Positions 60,615 to 64,000 of a stretch of DNA of 64,000 nucleotides are shown here, in pieces. Source of the DNA: Trichuris trichiura. Taxonomy: Eukaryota > Nematoda > Enoplea > Trichinellida > Trichuridae. The DNA is taken from NCBI GenBank assembly GCA_037903355.1, contig JBAJFE010000011.1:1621001-1685000 (forward strand), written 5' to 3'. Made by a program: the position numbers and the translations under genes. Position 1 is the first letter of the stretch; each line of letters opens with the position of its first letter. A model generated the notes under the pieces. The model saw only the letters and a list, made by a program, of their open reading frames with translations, was not told the DNA's origin and did not search any database.

Positions 60615-63600
60615 GAAGAAGCATGTTATTCATCTTTTCAGTAAGGTCAACGAAAAGGCGTTCGGCCGTCGTTCGTTGCTTTTCTTTTAGTCAGCCACTT
60701 TGTTGCAGTTCGGCTCCCACGGATCTTTTACAAATAGTTGCACCCTCCTAATGCAAATTCTTCACTGCAACCGTGCGAAAGTAAAAATATCCCGCACGTC
60801 CCATTGTTCTCGCCGGGCCGGCTTGAAGCTTTGTTCAGTAGCGCATAGCGACGATTCTGTTACGCGCATATGTGTCATCGCGTTTTATATCGTTCGGATG
60901 GTTTTATCCCTGTTTCCAGAAAGCGCGCGATAAGCCGAACATACACGCCTTTTGTTTGCCTTTGCAATAACAGTGTCGAAGAGGAAGAAGAGTTAAACGT
61001 AAGCCTACGCCGATTAGCGAGCAAGTGTACCAACAAAGAACAATAATGGTGGACAACTGCCTCTTAGGCGGAAAGGACCAGCTGAGGAAGGTCACTTTTG
61101 CGGGGCGCCTACCGTAAAGTCAACTACTGTTAGGGAAATTGATCACCGTGATTGAAGCTTCTCTCGAGTGACCATCTCCCGTGTCATTTAATTAAATCTC
61201 GCGACTTATTAATCGCACCCATAAAGATTGTGCTCGCTTTACGTGCTGTTCGGTCAGGCGCCATTGATCACGGACGTCCAAACTGCTAAAGGTTCATCAT
61301 CCGCTGGAAACGCAATTTCCGATGCCAGCTTTTAATAAGAATGACAGTGTCACTCAGTGACGACGGCAATAATGGGCTGAAGTCACGGTTGTGATGTCCG
61401 GATCAATGGAGCAAACGTTTCGAGAGTTCACCTGCCGGACAGTTTTTTCGTCAATTCTTCTTTGAACCTGAGCATCGTCAAGCGATAAAGTATGCTGAGC
61501 CAACGAGAGCGCGATGTCGCGACCGCATAGTCACCTGTGACGTTTCGGAGAGATTATTTTGAAAGGTTACTAAATTCCACTTAACCACAGCTTGTCAAGT
61601 GTCGTCGAAGCACGGCAACGAAAACAGTTTGACGCTTTGCCTGAAACCTTGTGCGGCTGGTTGATCATTCGCAACTGATATAAAACATGATTTTTACTTC
61701 CTGTCATTAATGTTGCAATGTAAGTTTAATTTCGGGCGAACCGCCACGGCGAACGACACGAGCTCATGACCCTAATTAGCGAAACCCGTTAAACCAACGC
61801 AATCTTTCCTACTGTACCGTTGAATCAACAATTTGATTGCTTATTCTTGAAGATCACTGAATAATTGTAAAAAAAAGTTTTGCAACTTCTTTTCATTAAT
61901 GTGCAGGAATGCGTAAGTAAAATCTCGGCGACGTTATATCAAAACAAGCACGCTATCCTTAATGTCGGTCGTGTTAAAGCCTAATGTCTGAAAACAATTA
62001 CCTCTGCGAGTAATGGAAACGCCTTTGGCTAAATTGCGACGCCGCTTTATTGGCGCCGATAATCCGCGGAATTAAGCCTTGATTTAATAATACTTTGCGC
62101 TTAGGTAAGGAAAAGAAAATTAAGATTGCAAAGTGACAAACGACGTTTGTCTGTAACGTTTCTGAAAATAGGAAAGGCACCTGCTTTCATTTTGAGCATA
62201 CCTACAAGCGAGCAACTTCAGCTATGCACACTCAGCTCATTATGGGCCTTGTTTATGCGTCTACGTAAGGAAAAAGCAGAAGAAAAGTTATGCAAATTTT
62301 ATCGTAACGTCAGCGATCATTACTTGGCTGCATGACAAACTTCAAGCTTTACTTCATGTAGCACAAGAGCAGTTCCAACTCGATGTAGCTTTCCTTTACT
62401 ACAACGCTATTCACGTATAAGAAGAAAACAAGAAAGCGTTTGAGTAGATAAAAGGAAATACTACAAAGAGCATTAAGTTCACCTTTTGAATATTTGACGT
62501 TAAGAGCGACTTTTCAAAGCAGAGAATATCCCGACCGCACTTATCTAAACTTACTGATAGAATTGTTTTGCGAAATGATGAAAAGAACTTTCCGTCAAAA
62601 ACCAAAGCAGCACTCATTGGCCACTGCTGCGCCTTAGAATATTGCGCTTTAAGTTAATACGCGTGTTGCTGTTTCAATTTACTAAGAAACGATTATTATC
62701 GCTCCACTCTGTTCTTGAACGTATTTTTTGGGGTATTAGTCAATGAAATGCAGTTGATGAAAGGTAAACTTCGCTATGAAGAAGTGCCGTCTCTGCGGAC
62801 AAAAATGAATTAGCCGAACGTTGTGCTTGATTGAACGAAGCGAAACAACGCGATCGTTGAAAGAAAAGAAAACCTTTTCTCGACAAACTAGTCGACATAA
62901 ATATCATGTTCATAAATCTTACGAGCTGTCCTCCGATGGTTTCATCGGCAGCTCGTCAGGTGAAGGCACCGTGATTCTTCTTACGAAATGAACAGCATTT
63001 CGCGACTGTCATTTTAAAAATGGAAGTGAACCCGCAAAACTGCTTTACGTTTAAGTTTGCCTGGCAAGAGATAACGAAAAATGATAAAGCCACTTGTCAA
63101 TTTTGTTGCGAGAAATTTACTCAAAACGCGAAGGACAACTGTCAATAACGCGCATTCCAAAATCACTACCACCAACCAAACTATTTGGACCTTACCTGAT
63201 CGAATTCAACTGGTTCTATAATCTGATTGTACAGTCAAGGATCAATGAAAAAGTGTAAGCAAAATTTGAATAAATTGCAATCTGCTGTCTTGACAGACAT
63301 ACCGATCGTTTTTGACTTCCTCACTTTCATAAAACGTAAATTCTACACTGTAATATGCTCAGCAGTTCGCTATACGCTCAAAGATCGATCTTTGTCATTG
63401 CAAAAGCAGGTAGTTTTTTTTGGCCGATATGAAGATTAAATAAGTGCTTAACGATGCTTGAAAATATGCTCAATCTGAACGTAGTGTCGAAAGATGTCAT
63501 CCGCGGCATTTACTTACAAAACCGACGAAAATGTTAATTCGTTTCCGAATCAATTAACGGCTGGGGAACGTTAAGTGATTTAAATTGCATACGGATCGCC

Positions 63601-64000
63601 GTAGATTCAAACATCTCACGTTGACGCTGGTATTACACAACCCTCAACTTAGTATTCGCTCAACAGTACGAAGATCAAAGTCTTTTTGCATGAAGAAACG
63701 TGGAACAACTGATCATAATCTTCGTAAACTTAAAGTAGATCAGCGATCACGCCTTTCCCATGTTAGGACAATAAATACACTTTGCTCGTGACGACGCTGC
63801 AGATTTCAACCGATGACACGATAGGTACATGTAAATTTTATCAATTCTTTTCCATTGCCGACATTGATCGCTACCGATTAAAGGAATCAAAGTAAAAGAA
63901 TGACTTATTGCGTGGTCATTGTTCTGCTTAATGAGCACAGATGCTGACTGTTATAAGGAAAAGCGTTTTGCACGTATTGACCTCGAAAAGTACAATGACA
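60615..64000. other. Right flank without a recognised gene
   Basis: About 3.4 kb downstream of the zinc-finger gene. Frames are short on both strands, with no domain and no splice chain I could follow. A compact hairpin lies at 62921-62956. Confidence 0.5.
62921..62956. other. Strong hairpin, 14 paired bases, 4-nt loop and bulge
   Basis: ACGAGCTG pairs with CAGCTCGT and CCGATG with CATCGG around a GTTT loop. The only interruption is a 4-nt bulge (TCCT) on the 5' side. It lies in AT-rich noncoding sequence. It could be a structured RNA element, a cruciform-prone site or chance; its role is unknown. Confidence 0.7.

Overview
The window looks like nuclear DNA from a nematode, probably an enoplean (Trichuris/Trichinella-type) worm. 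This is inferred from the style of the genes: introns of 40-62 bp among larger ones, compact spacing, divergent and convergent neighbours, and single-copy metazoan orthologues. I could run no species-level search, so the taxon is a suggestion only. There is no bacterial or viral gene content.

The window has two halves. The left half, about 1.9-32.6 kb, has no recognisable protein gene and is dominated by repeats. In order it holds: a degenerate dispersed repeat (about 1.95-3.2 and 6.2-8.5 kb); a 10-bp-phased CATG array that passes into a related 10-bp CGTG array (3.43-4.40 kb); short tandem duplications (5.39-5.86 kb); a ~260-bp tandem repeat (8.49-9.89 kb); a large nested satellite (about 10.77-28.2 kb); a ~770-bp tandem pair (28.28-29.75 kb); and a G/T-rich pentamer minisatellite (31.98-32.56 kb). 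The nested satellite has four levels: monomers of ~113/155 bp, blocks of ~1.6-1.9 kb bounded by one short motif in opposite orientations, spacers that alternate between two types, and a ~5.55-kb dimer repeat. Palindromic MITE-like insertions sit inside it, and one has an identifiable unoccupied site in the sister repeat.

The right half (about 35-61 kb) is ordinary gene-bearing DNA. On the minus strand are a LATS/Warts kinase in three exons (904 aa) and the ribosome-biogenesis GTPase LSG1 in one exon (565 aa). Next come two exons of an unidentified membrane-like protein, then folylpolyglutamate synthase, for which I could assemble 11 exons with consistent phase (491 aa). Divergent from FPGS is IMP3 (two exons, 182 aa), followed 148 bp later on the same strand by EMC6 (112 aa). 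Convergent with EMC6 is a secreted protein with two PAN/apple domains (302 aa). After about 6 kb without a recognised gene comes a GFI1/Senseless/PAG-3-type repressor with six C2H2 zinc fingers and a C-terminal PLDLS motif.

The genes do not form one pathway. LSG1 and IMP3 both act in ribosome assembly, FPGS in folate retention, EMC6 in ER membrane insertion, LATS in Hippo signalling, and the GFI-like protein in cell-fate repression. Three of the genes (wts, LSG1, EMC6) have a clear 3' splice-acceptor sequence 10-18 nt before the ATG, which fits spliced-leader trans-splicing or a 5'UTR intron.
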